Part shown: in pieces, positions 19,499-30,042 of the stretch | How positions within the stretch are numbered: the stretch's first letter is position 1 | How the letters are laid out: each line of letters starts with the position of its first letter | NCBI GenBank assembly: GCA_033026295.1 | Contig: CM065176.1 | Location: 6,333,705-6,397,704 of the forward strand | DNA: 64,000 nt | Direction of reading: 5' to 3' | From: Channa striata | Lineage: Eukaryota > Chordata > Actinopteri > Anabantiformes > Channidae | Notes under the pieces: model-generated | What the model saw: the letters and a program-made list of their open reading frames with translations, nothing else | Databases searched by the model: none | What the model was told of the DNA's origin: nothing | Translations under genes and position numbers: made by a program

Positions 19499-19564
19499 TG
19501 TAGCACATAACAAATGTGATGGGTTATGATTGAGATGTTTTAAGAACTATGTCCCTGAGCTAAG

Positions 19565-19576
19565 AGCGAGTGGGGG
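19565..19576 (+). other. Copia polypurine tract
   Basis: GAGCGAGTGGGGG abuts the 3' LTR, where second-strand synthesis would be primed. Confidence 0.75.
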
Positions 19577-19829
19577 TGTTAAGATCTGTATGTCTGTTGT
19601 ATGCGCTCCTACTCATTCGTTCACAGTAGGCATGAGGATGTTCTGTGCGCTGGTTTACCGGATTTACGGTAAAGAGTGCATTCACGTGTATGTGTGTCTG
19701 TTATAACACATGTCAGGATGAACAGAGCTAAATAAACGTTCTTGTTATAAATAAACAGCTTGTCCATAGCCAAAAGGAGAAGACTTCTCTTATTCTTCAC
19801 CAGTTACGCAGGAGTTGCTGCGCTCAACA
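19577..19829 (+). repeat. Copia 3' LTR
   Basis: Same 253 bp as the 5' LTR with one substitution; followed by the GAGAG target duplication. Confidence 0.95.
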
Positions 19830-20238
19830 GAGAGCCATGCTTCCCATACAACACAGGGATGTTACGTACAGGAACATGCTGGTCTCTCATCAGCCTCAGT
19901 GGGACCCTGTGTCCTGGACCCTTAAAAATCAAGGACTTTGGGATGTTGTGCACTTTCTCCACTTCAAATCAGCCATGGGGAAATTGTGGACAAATTGGTG
20001 GAAATTTAAAAAGGAAAAAATTTGTTTAGTTTACATGGAGGAGCTGAGACAGGCTGTGGTTGGTTTAGATGATACTTTTTGCAGTTCTTACTATCCACTG
20101 CAGTCTGTTCTTGTCCCATTTGGTGGCTGCTCCAAACCAGACTGTGATGGAGGAGCACATGTGTATTTCAAAAGGCAATTTCAAATCACAAGAGCTGCAT
20201 CCATCTCTTCCAAATCCATGATGCAATGCATCATCTAA
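19830..20238 (+). pseudogene. Unrecognised cassette, longest open copy
   Basis: One frame of about 133 codons reads MLPIQHRDVTYRNMLVSHQP, then DPVSWTLKNQGLWDVVHFL, GKLWTNWWKFKKE, YMEELRQAVVGLDDTF and ends past SMMQCII. Upstream the frame continues before the copia insertion as INDYRGEIPGYQFGGRA. Trp/His-rich composition, no signal peptide, no domain I recognise. Related copies lie at 9543, 52196 and 62035 and 5' parts at 25378, 37180 and 45115. It could be a host exon or the remains of another mobile element. Confidence 0.4.
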
Positions 20239-20603
20239 CTCAGTGGTGTAGTGCCCCTTCTCTATATCCCAGTGCAGATATTTGCAAATGCATGGAGTAT
20301 TTCATCCAATAAATGCAGTTACATGAAGCGTATTTGCATAACGTTGGATGAAAAACATCTAAGTTAACCTTTTTTTTGCATAGTTAATATTGCATTAGAC
20401 AGATATAAGCTAGGCAACAGAAAGTTTGGAAATAATTGATGTACACCACAAACAGCTCAAGTTAACACAGTAGCAGATATTTGTCTGGACAGGTGCGTCT
20501 ATGGGGACATGATGACAGGAATGTTTGGTTTAAATGCTCTGACTTTATGTCAGACTCAAATCTGATTTAGAGAGTTAACATCAGTGTTTTTTCCCGCCAT
20601 CAG

Positions 20604-20672
20604 GCGACTCTGACGTCAAACACAGCAAACACAAAGTCTGATGAGTCTGAGGATGACACAAAGTTAATGAAG
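20604..20672 (+). other. Acidic exon-like segment, 69-bp version
   Basis: Acceptor CCGCCATCAG and donor AAGGTGAGA retained; 11 bases shorter than the copies at 10123 and 62615. The FIIND module that should follow is absent here because a LINE begins at about 20766. Confidence 0.4.
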
Positions 20673-20765
20673 GTGAGAGAAAAACCACTGTGTCCCGATA
20701 GTACAGCCAGATTTACAGTAATGAACACACAGCAGATCACACGGACTACCTGTGTGTTCAAAATT

Positions 20766-21775
20766 CAAAACTTATTGCACACTATGTCACATTTATTATT
20801 ATATGTGTTATTACACTGAGAGTTCAGCTCGGACAAAGCCTGGGGGGAGAAACTGACTCTGTGTCTGGTGGTTCTGGTAGACATAGCGCTGTAGTGCCTG
20901 CCAGAGGGGAGAAGCTTAAACAATTTCTGTGCGGGACGTGTGGGGTCAGCAGTGATTCTTGCTGCCCATTTTCTGATTCTGGACTGGTACAGACTCATCT
21001 CCGTCCTGGATCAGCCCAATGACAGTCATGTCATCGGCATATTTCAGGATTTTCACAGATGGGTCCCCTGAGGTGCAGTCGTTAGTGTACAGAGAGAAAA
21101 GCAGTGGGGAGAGGACACACCCCTGTGGTGCACCGGTGCTGATGGTGCGGGTGCCAGATGTGATGTTACCCAGCCTCACCCTCTGCCTCCTGTCAGTCAG
21201 GAAGCTGCTGATCCACTCACATGTGGAAGCAGGTACGGTGAGCTGGGTCAGCTTGCGATGTAGTAATTCAAGGATAATGGTGTTGACAGCTGAACTGAAG
21301 TCCACAAACAAAATCCTGGCATACATGCCAGGGCGATCCAGGTGCTGCAGGATGTAGTGGAGTCCCAGGTTTACTGCATCGTCAGCTGACCTGTTTTCCC
21401 TGAAGGCAAACTGCGTGGGGTCCAGCAGGGGGTCTGTGATGTCCTTCAGGTGGTTCAGCACCAGCCTCTCAATCGACTTCATTATCACAGACGTCCGGGC
21501 CTGGTGCAACCTCCTTAGGTCTGTTAGATCTGTTGTGAACCATGGCTTGTTGTTTTTAAATGTGTACACTGTTTTTGTCTGTACACACATGTCCTCGCAG
21601 AAACTGATGTAAGATGTCACAGTGTCAGTGAGTTCATGAATGTCTCTAGCTGCCACTTCAAAAACCTCCCAGACAGTGCAGTCAAAACAGCCCTGCAGCT
21701 GCAGTTTTGACTCCTCCATCCCCCTTTTCACCATCCTGACCTCAGGTTTAGAGATTTTGGATTTCCGCCTGTAAG
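20766..21775 (-). mobile_element. CR1/Rex1-like LINE fragment (family 1)
   Basis: The minus strand encodes an RT with ARILFVDFSSAVNTI, GAPQGCVLSPLLFSLYTND and YADDMTVI, and a C-terminal LYQSRIRKWAARITADPTRP block typical of fish CR1/Rex1-type elements. The two parts are joined at about 20985, so the segment between the YADD region and the C-terminus is deleted. No endonuclease region is present. A C-terminal copy is at 37330. Confidence 0.8.
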
Positions 21776-21837
21776 TCGGGATGAGGTGTAGCAGCAGAAA
21801 TCTGAAGTAAGTTTAGGTCATAAAACCTCAAGGGACA

Positions 21838-22797
21838 AGTGTAAATGTGTTTTATTTAGAAAAAGAAAAAACACTGACAAAAAGTATCCTTCATAAAAGG
21901 GAACAGTTTTATTGATGGCTGCCAGATTGTTCCAATGTCAGTTAGACTTGTGTGAATGTCAGTGCATAACAGCTCAAAGAATAATTTCATGTGAAATGAC
22001 ACAATGACGTATCCCAGGTGTAAATTCCATGGAGTGTGTACATTGGGACAGGTTCACAGTGAGCTACAACGAAAAGGCCGTTTGTATAGAACGACGTGAT
22101 CCTACATTGTAACGTTGGATGTAGTGAGAATATGGCGGCAAGTAAAATGTGAGTGTCGGCAATGAAGACGTTGGAGAGCACGTGCTGGTGGATGAAGCAA
22201 CTAATTGTTGTTGTTTTACAAGTAAAGGAAAGAGCAGCGCAGAAGCCGCTACCAGGTTTGGAAGTGAGTTCTCCGGAAGTGAGTTGCCGGTGACTGCGAA
22301 GAGTCTCACATAAGACAAATTAATTGTTAAACATATGTAATGACACAGCATTGAAATATGGGTAAATATATGTCATGCCATTAGCCTCTGACTTTGGCTG
22401 TGTCTGCTGTCACTCCTGGGCCGAACTCGCCGACTAGCATGTTTTTTTAATCCTTTCTGGGCTCAGTTTGTTGAGAAAACGTAAAGTGCTGTTGTTTTTG
22501 TTTATTTTTTAAACAAAACAGTTTGTTTGTTTATTTTTAAAACAAAAACAGGGTCTTCCCAAAACCTCCGGGGGAACTGTTGAACCACTGCGCTGCCCTG
22601 TCCCAGGCAGAGTGACTCGTCCGGGCAGAGGGGGACTGGACGCCGTCCCGCCAGCAGCGCTTGGGGAAGCTGGTGGTGCCGTTTGGCCACTATGAACATG
22701 TAACTTTCCAATGGCTTGTGTCAAATGAGGTGGGATCCATGAAGTAGTGGGTGTATTTAATTTGGATGGCATGCTTGAAATAAGTGATGTGTGTATG
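21838..22797. repeat. Duplicated block, copy 1 of 3
   Basis: Starts near CACTGACAAAAAGTATCC and ends at the GTGTGTATGG site where a hAT element sits. It recurs at 37800-38725 and, after the N gap, at 48449-48904. It holds no clear gene except the ExoX-like piece at its right end. Confidence 0.8.
22560..22745 (+). pseudogene. Possible ExoX C-terminal-like fragment
   Basis: One frame reads RQQRLGKLVVPFGHYEHVTF then QWLVSNEVGSMK and a stop. The pattern V-P-F-G-x-Y, T-F-x-W-L resembles the small domain at the C-terminus of exonuclease X-like proteins that is widespread in fish repeat-borne genes. Too short for a firm call; repeated at 38465 and 48655. Confidence 0.3.
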
Positions 22798-22807
22798 GCA
22801 GGGGTTT

Positions 22808-22810
<3 letters not shown>

Positions 22811-22869
<59 letters not shown>
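22811..22869. repeat. (TA)n microsatellite, R4 target
   Basis: About 59 bp of TA directly before the R4-type element; another TA tract follows its 3' end. Confidence 0.9.
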
Positions 22870-22870
<1 letters not shown>

Positions 22871-23790
22871 CAACAACTAAGCTCCGTGAATACATCAGGA
22901 AGATGGCCCCAAGTGATGACGTGTTTAGTGAATACCTCAGGCAGCAGAAACCAGAGGAGGAGCAAGGACAGGAAGAGCAGGATCCATCATGGAAGGACAA
23001 ACCCCTGCACGGTATGTATCACCGGCAGATAGAAGAAGTGGCTGACATTGAAAAATCCTACCAGTGGCTGGACAAAGCTGGACTGAAAGACAGCACAGAG
23101 GCACTAATCCTAGCAGCACAGGAGCAGGCTCTGAGAACAAGATCAATAGAGGCTGGGATCTACCATACCAGGCAAGACCCCAGGTGCAGGCTGTGCAAAG
23201 ATGCCCCTGAGACAATCCAGCACATAACAGCGGGGTGCAAGATGCTAGCAGGCAGGGCTTACATGGAACGCCATAACCAAGTGGCTGGCATAGTACACAG
23301 GAACATCTGTGCCGAGTACGGACTGGAAGTCCCGAAGTCACGATGGGACACACCTCCAAAGGTGGTTGAGAATGACAGAGCTAAGATCCTGTGGGACTTC
23401 CAGATACAGACTGACAAACTGGTAATGGCCAACCAACCGGACATAGTAGTTGTGGACAAACAGGAGAACAAGGCTGTAGTGATAGATGTAGCAATCCCGA
23501 GCGATAGCAACATCAGGAAGAAGGAACACGAGAGATGTGGAAGGTGAAGGCACAAGTGGTGCCCGTGGTGATAGGAACCCTGGGGGCTGTGACCCCCAAA
23601 CTGGGAGAGTGGCTCCAGCAGATCCCAGGAACAACATCTGAGATCTCTGTCCAGAAGAGCGCAGTCCTAGGAACAGCTAAGATACTGCGCAGGACCCTCA
23701 AGCTCCCAGGCCTCTGGTAGAGGACCCGAGCTTGAAGGAAAAAGTAAGACCGCCCCAAAGAGAAAGGGGCGAGTGGGGAATTTTTTTTTT
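22870..23790 (+). mobile_element. R4/Rex6-like LINE, 5'-truncated
   Basis: The plus strand encodes the C-terminal third of an RLE-class LINE protein. A Cys/His cluster (CRLCKDAPETIQHITAGC) is followed by the restriction-like endonuclease PDIVVVDKQENKAVVIDV, and the other copy shows the same protein end. About 35 bases that encode EKLEKYQGLKEEIE in the other copy are deleted after KKEHE, changing frame. The element starts and ends in (TA)n, which fits insertion into TA microsatellites. Confidence 0.85.
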
Positions 23791-24426
23791 TATATATATA
23801 CAAACAATATATTTAAACAAATTTTAGCAAGCCATTCTGTGTTTCACATTTGCCTTATTTTAATTTTAACAGTCTTAAGCATGTCTTTTGGTTCATTTGA
23901 ACATGCATATCACATGTAATCGAATATTCACTTAACTTTTTTCCCAAACAGAAGTAATTGTACTGTTGAGTGCAAATTACATTTGAAACCTGAAACATAT
24001 CACCATGGCTGTTCAATGTTCACAGAACTTTTGAATAAACTAGCAAACAATAGACATATCCACGATTGCAGGGCTCATTTGAAATATGACATATCAGTAA
24101 ATATAAATGTTAATTGCACTTTTAAAAGTTTATTCTGGAGTGAAAACTGACAACTTGTCTGAATTTATAACCGATTTTGATCTTAACAAAAATGAATTCA
24201 GAGACTTATTGTAAATGGCAAATGACTTGTCTGCATTAATGAGATCTGGACTGCAGCACAAAGGCCAGGTCTGGCTCAAAGGCAGCGGTATTGATGCGCA
24301 AGGTGTCTCGCAGCTGAGAGTCCCTCAGCCGTGTCCTCACACGGCTCTTATTAAAGGTCAGAATGTCTTCTCACACAAATACGTCGACCCAAACAAGCTC
24401 AGCATTTTCTTAGCAAACTATTTTTA
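23791..24426 (-). mobile_element. hAT element fragment F (reverse orientation)
   Basis: Reverse complement of the AT-rich interior of the other hAT copies, from the TA tract through GCAAGCCATTCTGTG to the transposase C-terminal coding end (reverse of CGAGACACCTTGCGCATC). It is truncated at about 24420 and joined to AACTATTTTTAAAGCG of the unit. Upstream, only CAGGGG of the terminal repeat remains at 22798. Confidence 0.7.
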
Positions 24427-24550
24427 AAGCGTGCACGTCTTTCCTGCCTGTTTTTGTCTTTATTCATATGCATACTAACATTTATTTATATTTTCTGTAG
24501 TTGTAGATAAATCATTGAAAAGAACTGGTTCTGTGTTCGTCTTTTTTCAG

Positions 24551-24660
24551 AGAAACAGACAGTCACTGAAACGGTAACGAACTCATGACAAAGACTGATC
24601 TTGGGTCAAATTGTATTGTTTACTTAATTCTATTGTTACTGTGGACCATCGGCGGTTCAG
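24551..24660 (+). CDS. Signal-peptide-like exon, copy 2
   Basis: Same acceptor, ATG (24585), hydrophobic core and GTAACA donor as copy 1. Downstream the unit is shortened: the 70-bp exon is missing and the tRNA-Pro flank follows. Confidence 0.45.
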
Positions 24661-25160
24661 GTAACATTTTTATCATAGCTTGGTTGAGCTTAAAAGACCT
24701 GGTGCCCCATTCCGAGGAAATTAATGCTTTTGCATTAATATCAAATTACCCAAGTCGCATTAGATTGCTGCACAGGTGATTGCAACGGTCGCTCATTTTG
24801 GCTGAAGATGTCACAGGCTCACTTACTACAGTTTATGACACTTTTGAACCTTTCTTCAAGTAATGTCACTAATAACAAAAGTAGTTTAAAGGCTTTAAAA
24901 GCGGAGGAATCAGCTGGCACACCTGGTATATGGAGAAATATATGTGTTGTCTGTTTATAGGGAGCCAAATAATTCAGTGTGATGTGCCTGTAGTGGTGAG
25001 TAATATTAGTCTGGTGTTTAGGAGGAAACACTCAGTCAGCTTGTTGTAGTGATGCATTTGTAGACTAAGTGTATGTGAAGTTGTGTTTGTCCCTGTTACA
25101 TTAGTAAATATAGTGTACAGCACTTGAGTGGGTTTTTGTGACCCCGAGAAGTGAAGAACA

Positions 25161-25232
25161 GGGCTCGTCCGGGATTTGAACCCGGGACCTCTCGCACCCG
25201 AAGTGAGAATCATACCCCTAGACCAACGAGCC
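25161..25232 (-). tRNA. tRNA-Pro(CGG)
   Basis: 72 nt with intact acceptor, D-arm and T-arm; loop TTCGGGT gives anticodon CGG. The anticodon stem reads CTCAC against GCGAG, with one A-C mismatch. No close T4 run follows. Possibly functional; the mismatch and absent terminator argue for caution. Confidence 0.8.
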
Positions 25233-25341
25233 ATGAAACACAGTTTTTCACATGTGTTTGTCTTTGGCATCAAGATCGGAGCTTAAACCTTGTCAGTAGT
25301 GACTGACTGGGACTGGGACTCTGCGTCTCATCTTGTTCAAT

Positions 25342-25356
25342 GGCGCCCTCTGCTGG
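25342..25356 (-). promoter_or_regulatory. CTCF-like site, 110 bp upstream of tRNA-Pro(CGG)
   Basis: Exact 15-base motif on the minus strand. Confidence 0.45.
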
Positions 25357-25377
25357 TCTAAATTATGCTTCACCTTT

Positions 25378-25498
25378 GTGGATTTGGATGAATATGGTTT
25401 GTAGCACACAACTGTAATATATGTGCCAAGTGTTTGTTTAGTTATAAATGACTACCGGGGCGAGATCCCGGGCTACCAATTTGGAGTGAGAGCCATGC
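25378..25498 (+). pseudogene. Unrecognised cassette, 5' part
   Basis: Frame VINDYRGEIPGYQFG present, preceded by TAG in place of TGG. It is joined at GAGAGCCATGCTATA to a hAT fragment, so the rest is lost. Confidence 0.3.
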
Positions 25499-25502
25499 TA
25501 TA

Positions 25503-26005
25503 TCGCTGCCTTTGAGCCAGACCTGGCCTTTGTGCTGCAGTCCAGATCTCATTAATGCAGACAAGTCATTTGTCATTTACAATAAGTCTCTGAATTCCTT
25601 TTTGTTAAGATCAAAATCGGTTATAAATTCAGACAAGTTGTCAGTGTCCACTCCAGAATAAACTTTTAAAAGTGCAATTAACATTTATATTTACTGATAT
25701 GTCATATTTCAAATGAGCCCTGCAATCGTGGATATGTCTATTGTTTGCTAATTTCTCTGTTAGTTTATTCAAAAGTTCTGTGAACATTGAACAGTCATGG
25801 TGATATGTTTCAGGTTTCAAATGTAATTTGCATTCAAATGTACAATTACTTCTGTTTGGGAAAAAAAGTTAAGTGAATATTCAATTACATGTGATATGCA
25901 TGTTCAAATGAACCAAAAGACATGCTTAAGACTGTTAAAATTAAAATAAGGCAAATGTGAAACACAGAATGGCTTGCTAAAATTTGTTTAAATATATTAT
26001 TTGTT

Positions 26006-26052
<47 letters not shown>

Positions 26053-26158
26053 GTATGTATGTATGTTTAAATATATTGTGAACGTCAGCCAAGGTCGGCC
26101 CCCTCCACATTTTACCACATCAAATGTAGCCCCTTTGCAAAAAGTTTGGACACCCCTG
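25503..26158 (+). mobile_element. hAT element fragment A
   Basis: Begins in the transposase C-terminal codons (GCTGCCTTTGAGCCAGACCT), runs through the AT-rich interior and a TA/TG/TATG microsatellite (26011-26066), and ends at the terminal repeat TTTGGACACCCCTG. The 5' half is missing. Confidence 0.75.
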
Positions 26159-27012
26159 CTGCACAGAGAGTCTGTGTTGTTTGGACACCCAGGTATTTCA
26201 AGGTGTCCACAATTTCAATGTCTGAGCCCTGGATAATCACCGGTGTGTGTGGAGGAGGGTTTCGTCTGAAGTCAAGCACTAACTCCTTTGTCCTACTGGT
26301 GTTCACGAACAAATAATTGTTCTCACAGGGTGAGACAGGGCCCGGTGCTGCAGGTAGATGATGGCATCGTCCACCCCGATGCCAGGTCGATAGGCAAACT
26401 GCAGCGGGTCCAGTAATGAGCTCACCTGAGTGCGGAGGTAGCCGAGGATGATCCTCTCCATAGCCTTCATCAGGTGGGAGGTTAAGGCGACAGGTCTGTA
26501 GTGGTTCGGCTCCATGGGATGTCGTACTTTTGGAACCGGAACCAGACAGGAAGTCCGCCACAGCACGGGTACTTTCTCCAGTCTAAGGCTCAGGTTGAAT
26601 AGTGACAGAGCAACCTCACAGAGCTGGTCTGCAGACTCCCTGAGGAGCCTGGAGCTGATGTTGTCAGGGCCTGTGGTCTTCCTGGCCTTAGTCTTCCTTA
26701 ACTCTCTTCTAACCTGGTCCACAGTGAGGCAGAGGGGGGTGGGCGGTGACTGGTCTGGAGCTGTGGGTTGTTGGGACCTCTCTGTGACAGGGGGAGGAGG
26801 GGCAGAGTGGTCTGCATGGAGCTGAGGTGTGAGGAGCTGCAGCTGGGAGGAGACGAATGGACTGGAGAGGTGTGAGGAATGGGGACTGGGCAGAATCAAA
26901 TCTGTTAAAGAACAAGTTTAATTCATTTGCCCAGTTATGGTCACCCGTGGCCTGTCGACCATCCCCACCCTCACCATGGGATGTGTTTCAGTCCTCTCCA
27001 CACCTCACGGAC
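26159..27012 (-). mobile_element. CR1/Rex1-like LINE fragment (family 2), copy 1
   Basis: The minus strand encodes VRRELRKTKARKTTGPDNIS, VPVPKVRHPMEPNHYRPVAL, then LDPLQFAYRPGIGVDDAI, the first RT blocks. The catalytic core (AFD, YADD) is absent; the frame jumps to TKELVLDFRRN and VDTLKYLGVQ near 26330, a post-YADD block. All three copies (here, 45900, 49984) share this jump, so the deletion preceded duplication. The 5' edge at about 27012 joins GAGGAAGGTTGAG of the 70-bp exon. Confidence 0.8.
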
Positions 27013-27608
27013 GTTGAGGAAGGTTGAGTATGGATGAGGCCCGATCAGCTGAAACACAATACAGATGAAAAGTTACAGGTAAGTGCAGCACAAAACCTCT
27101 CCTCTCCCTTTTGTGGTGTAGCTGTATTCCTTCTTTCCACTTACGTCTTTAATTTTTTTCATCACATTTATGTTTACTTTTTTCCTTAATAAGAGTGTGT
27201 GAACTTATGCTCATAGTTGTTGACTTTGTGTTTTGGTGCAACTGACTAAAGTGAGAATCGTAGCACCAGACAAAAAAAAAATTTTCTCCTAACTCATTCC
27301 AAGTGTCTGTCTGTGACCTCCAGTCCTGGGATTAAACTTTGGAAATTGATCTGGGGTCCATGTGTTGTCTGTTTATAGGGAGCCAAATAATTCAGTGTGA
27401 TGTCCCTGTAGTGGTGAGTAATATTAGTCAGGTGTTTAGGAGGAAACACTCAGTCAGCTTGTTGTTTGTGTGTTCTTGAAGTTGTAGCGATGCTCTGTGA
27501 CATATTCGTAGACTAAGTGTATGTGAAGTTGTGTTTTTCCCTGTTCCATTAGTAAACATAGTGTACAGCACTTGAGTGAGTTTTTGTGACCCCCAGAGGT
27601 GCAAAACA

Positions 27609-27680
27609 GGGCTCGTCCGGGATTTGAACCCGGAACCTCTCGCACCCTAAGCGAGAATCATACTCCTAGACCAACGAGCC
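27609..27680 (-). tRNA. tRNA-Pro(AGG), copy 3
   Basis: 72 nt; differs from the common copy in the variable loop (GGTT for GGTC) and the D-loop (AGGAGTA for AGGGGTA), neither in a stem. T4 terminator present. Likely functional. Confidence 0.9.
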
Positions 27681-27787
27681 TTGAGTCGCAGTTTTTCACA
27701 TGTGTTTTTCTTGCCATCAAGACCGGCGCTCAAACCTTGTCAGTGGTGATGTGGCAAACTGGGACTCTGCGTCTCATCTTGTCCAAT

Positions 27788-27802
27788 GGCGCCCTCTGCT
27801 GG
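27788..27802 (-). promoter_or_regulatory. CTCF-like site, 108 bp upstream of tRNA-Pro copy 3
   Basis: Exact 15-base motif on the minus strand. Confidence 0.45.
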
Positions 27803-28007
27803 TCCAAATTATGCTTCACCGTTGTGGATTTGGATGAATATGTTTCATTGGAGATGCATGAGTAGACTGGAACATAACAGCCTCCTATGTTTCCATGTTT
27901 GTAGTACAGCTTCTCTTGTTTACAGCATTAGTGTTGCATGTTTCAAGCTCAAAGGATCATCACAGCATCTGTAATTTTCTCTTACTGTATTTTATTGCAC
28001 GTCTCAG

Positions 28008-28296
28008 GAGCAGGGCCTAATGTGACAGTCTGTGCATCTCTGCAATCAGCTGAGCTTTATCATCCTGAAAGTGATGAAACAGGAAGTGGAACCCCCTTCA
28101 ACAGGACCTACACTGAGCTCTACATCACAGAGGGACAGAGTGAAGAAGTTAATACCCAACATGAGGTGAAGCAGCTTGAGAGAGCTTCCAAGATGAAGAA
28201 CCCCACATGATGCTCCCATTAATTGCCACGACGTCTTTAAAACCTTACCTGACCAACAGAGACACATCAGAGTGGTTCTGACCAACGGCGTCGCTG
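28008..28296 (+). pseudogene. FISNA/NACHT start of a fish NLR
   Basis: After the acceptor CACGTCTCAG the frame reads FNRTYTELYITEGQSEEVNT then QHEVKQLERASKMK. After one frame change near 28200 it continues HDAPINCHDVFKTLPDQQRH and IRVVLTNGVAG. This is the fish-specific NACHT-associated (FISNA) domain and the approach to the NACHT P-loop of teleost NLRs. The sequence breaks exactly where the G-x-G-K-T/S Walker A motif should follow, jumping to FQDSN. ATP binding cannot occur, so this is a relic. Confidence 0.85.
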
Positions 28297-28814
28297 GTTT
28301 TCAAGACTCAAATAGTCATTTCTGTTTTCTCAATAATCTGCCCAGAATTTGCTGTCTTATTGAATACATTTTTATTACAGCAAAAGACAGAAAACCTAGA
28401 ACTTGTATTTGATTTTAATTAAGTAAAAAAAACTATAAAGCCAAAATGCTTTTTTTTTAATTCATACCAGTGACTAGTCATCGCTGATTCTAGTCATATA
28501 AAAACAGTTGTATTTTTAATAGAGATAAATTATCTTGTTACATGCGTTTGCAAAGAACCAAACTGGTGTTTCAGTCCATGAAGTTTAAATTATATTTATT
28601 TGACATTTCTGCTGAACCTGTTTCAAAGTTTTCATTCAATCATCTGTAATTTGGGATTAATATAGTTTTTGTTCTGTTTAATCTGTGTTTAGTTTTGGAT
28701 TTCCTGAGCCAAGCAAGACCTTTATACTGGATCAGTTCTGGTTCTTTCAAACTGAACCATTTCACTGATGAGTCAGTATTGTAGTAAGTTTTTAGTTTGT
28801 CATGTTTGATTTGA
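28297..28814. other. AT-rich gap, nothing recognised
   Basis: No domain, tRNA or repeat match seen. It separates the FISNA relic from a plus-strand L2 fragment. Confidence 0.4.
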
Positions 28815-29297
28815 TGACGTATAATTTCCTTCTTCTAAACTCAGATAAAACAGAAGTTATTGTATTTGGGCCTAAAAGTCTAAGAAACATGTTTTCTGAC
28901 CATATCTCTACTTTAGATGACATAACTCTGGCTCCCAGTAGTACTGCAAGGAATCTCTGAGTCATTTTGACCAGGATTTGTCATTTAGTTCACACATAAA
29001 ACAAATCTCTAGCTACGTAACGTTGCCAAAATTAGGAGCCTCCTGTCTCACAGCGATGCTGAAAAACTGGTTCATGCATTTGTTACTTCTAGATTGGACT
29101 ACTGTAATTCTCTACTTTCAGGCTGCCCCAGTAACTCTCTAAAAAGCCTCCAATTAATCCAAATTGCTGCAGCAAGATTACTGACTGGGATTGGTAAGAG
29201 AGATCATATTTCACCTTCGTTAGTTTCTCTCCTTTAGCTTCGCATTAAATGTAGAATAGAATTTTAAACCCTTCTTCTTCCCTATAAAGCTCTAAAC
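28815..29297 (+). mobile_element. L2-type LINE fragment, plus strand (L2-e)
   Basis: Plus strand encodes the L2 RT C-terminal region (NSDKTEVIVFGP, LDYCNSLLSGCPSNSLKSLQ) with several small deletions, and is older-looking than the minus-strand copies. A hAT element interrupts it at CTCTAAAC. Confidence 0.8.
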
Positions 29298-29665
<368 letters not shown>

Positions 29666-30042
29666 ATCACTGATGTTGTTCCGTTCTGAATTCCAGCCTC
29701 CATTAAACTTCAAGCCTAAAGTACAAACTGAGTCTGGACACGTAACATACAGGTGATCATAAAATATATTACTCATCATCTTCAACTTGTTTCCCTGTTT
29801 GTCAGTCTGTCATTTTCAGTAACGATTTCTCCACAAGTTCAGTAAGTCAGTAAGATTCTCCTCAGCTGTTTTCATCAACATACGTATTTTCTGACTTACA
29901 CTTGATTTGAAAACTAAGTGGTTTCTGTTGTTTTACAGTTTCAGTGGAGTCTGATGTGCGATGAGATCAACGTTTTGTTTTGTTTTTTTGTTCTTTAAAT
30001 TAAAACATTGATAAGGTCATTCAGCTCTTCTTTGTCCTTCAG

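Larger units (their letters stand above)
15122..19829 (+). mobile_element. Ty1/copia LTR retrotransposon, near full length
   Basis: The 4.7-kb element has two 253-bp LTRs, each starting TGTTAAGA and ending CTCAACA, that differ at one base (G at 15302, A at 19757). It is flanked by a 5-bp target duplication GAGAG. The gene order gag, protease, integrase, RT, RNase H is the copia order. The coding region is broken by three frame changes although the LTRs look very young. The uninterrupted target sequence survives at 37302-37316 and 25490. Confidence 0.95.

Noticed and set aside
16449..19506. Several minus-strand frames of 60-90 codons inside the copia element
   Set aside because: They are antisense to the well-supported copia proteins and have no domain of their own.
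22937..23803. Minus-strand Cys/Leu-rich frames opposite the R4 element (also 41261-42446)
   Set aside because: Antisense shadows of the R4 endonuclease region; composition is that of reversed codons.
26514..26825. Plus-strand frame MGCRTFGTGTRQEVRHSTGT at 26514, 46255 and 50338
   Set aside because: Antisense to CR1/Rex1-like RT codons; present in all copies only because the LINE is duplicated.
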